DNA of 7,239 nt from an uncultured Lachnobacterium sp. GTDB taxonomy: Bacteria > Bacillota > Clostridia > Lachnospirales > Lachnospiraceae. The notes below the pieces were generated by a model. That model searched no databases. It saw nothing but the letters and a program-made list of their open reading frames with translations, and was not told the DNA's origin. How positions within the stretch are numbered: the stretch's first letter is position 1; every line of letters begins with the position of its first letter. The stretch is taken from positions 1 to 7,239 of the forward strand of contig URQG01000095.1 in NCBI GenBank assembly GCA_900549895.1. Reading direction: 5' to 3'. The position numbers and the translations under genes were made by a program. Positions 6,862-7,239 of this stretch are shown here, one piece after another.

Positions 6862-7204
6862 TTTAACAAAGGAAACGCTTGGCAGACTCATGATCGGTCG
6901 GCCGGATGAGGTGATACGCGGGGCGGTAAAGGCAAACTGGGATGCGATCGCCAAGCCGCTTGACGGCATGGGCCGGTTTGAGGAGATGACGGCACAGATT
7001 GGTGCAATCACAGGAGATGAGCGGCTTGATCTAAGTGAGAAAGCGGTGCTGATCTTCTGTGCAGACAACGGCATCGTTGCAGAGGGAGTAAGCCAGGCGG
7101 GACAGGAAGTGACGCTTGCTGTGGCAAAATCTATGGCAAAGAATGCGTCTTCGGTCGGCCGGATGGCACGCTTTGCCGGGGCTGATACGATTCCTGTCGA
7201 TATC
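6830..7204 (+). CDS. cobT: Nicotinate-nucleotide:DMB phosphoribosyltransferase, 3'-truncated
   Basis: About 125 N-terminal residues are genuine, of roughly 350 usual for CobT. The enzyme transfers phosphoribose from nicotinate mononucleotide to dimethylbenzimidazole or another lower-ligand base, making the alpha-ribotide for the cobalamin nucleotide loop. Recognisable CobT marks are NWDAIAKPLDGMGRFEEM near residues 36-53 and the segment CADNGIVAEGVSQAGQEVT, corresponding to the conserved D-[HN]-G-[IV]-xAEGVS region. The start at 6830 is supported by GGAGG at 6819-6823 and gives a 32-base overlap with cobQ in a different frame. The frame appears to run on to a TGA at 7223-7225, but the last codons (reading LSLIHI) are adapter, not gene. 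The truncation is therefore technical; the catalytic C-terminal half is simply not sampled. The specific lower base used cannot be inferred. Confidence 0.93.
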
Positions 7205-7239
7205 CTGTCTCTTATACACATCTGACGCTGCCGACGATC
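7205..7239. other. Nextera transposase adapter sequence (library artefact)
   Basis: Bases 7205-7223 are CTGTCTCTTATACACATCT, the Tn5 mosaic-end sequence used in Nextera libraries. Bases 7224-7237 are GACGCTGCCGACGA, the reverse complement of the read-1 adapter tail. The last two bases would be the start of an index. Genomic sequence ends at about 7204. The reverse strand of this segment begins short spurious reading frames with the peptides MCIRDR and MYKRQ, a familiar signature of adapter in predicted proteins. Confidence 0.98.

Noticed and set aside
1..7204. Cobalamin riboswitch
   Set aside because: No B12-box-like sequence or suitably long leader was seen in any gap; any riboswitch would be upstream of the window.
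6574..7221. Antisense frames beginning MCIRDR (and MYKRQ at 7219)
   Set aside because: Their first codons are encoded by the sequencing adapter, and the rest is the reverse of cobQ/cobT.
6830..7225. cobT as a pseudogene cut short by a premature stop
   Set aside because: The TGA at 7223-7225 lies in adapter sequence, so the truncation is technical.

Overview
The window is a 7.2 kb stretch with seven co-directional (+ strand) genes packed like one operon. It ends in sequencing-library adapter rather than genomic DNA. The proteins read as those of an anaerobic gut-type Firmicute, most likely Lachnospiraceae or a related Clostridia lineage. The reasons are lipoprotein signal peptides with short Gram-positive leaders, purine-rich Shine-Dalgarno sites, an anaerobic-type (CbiK) cobalt chelatase and moderate GC. 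This taxonomic call is my inference; no rRNA or other marker gene is present.

Layout. (1) 2-898: 3' part of a CbiK-family chelatase with its catalytic His/Glu/His residues. It is preceded by an acidic, low-complexity linker, which suggests an exported, surface-anchored form. (2) 971-1879: a lipoprotein with two divergent NEAT-like (Ig-fold, iron/heme-transport-associated) modules. (3) 1894-3093: a lipoprotein substrate-binding protein of the siderophore/heme/cobalamin class. (4) 3161-4177: a FecCD/BtuC-type permease. (5) 4177-5277: the partner ATPase, with an extra ~105-residue Rossmann-like C-terminal domain. (6) 5338-6861: cobQ, cobyric acid synthase. (7) 6830-7204: 5' part of cobT, the lower-ligand base phosphoribosyltransferase. 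Positions 7205-7239 are Nextera transposase adapter, so cobT is cut off by the end of the library insert or assembly and is not a broken gene.

How the genes fit together. Genes 3-5 make a complete ABC importer for a metal chelate or tetrapyrrole. Genes 1 and 2 look like surface proteins that could capture and remodel a metallo-tetrapyrrole before handing it to the importer. Genes 6 and 7 belong to late adenosylcobalamin synthesis and lower-ligand assembly. The main biological question is the substrate: corrinoid or cobinamide salvage, heme or another tetrapyrrole, or cobalt. The surface chelatase, NEAT-like lipoprotein and importer grouping is the part most worth following up.

No gene-free stretch exceeds 72 bases. 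I found no RNA gene, riboswitch, convincing terminator, CRISPR array or mobile element. The promoter and any cobalamin riboswitch for this operon would lie upstream of the window.
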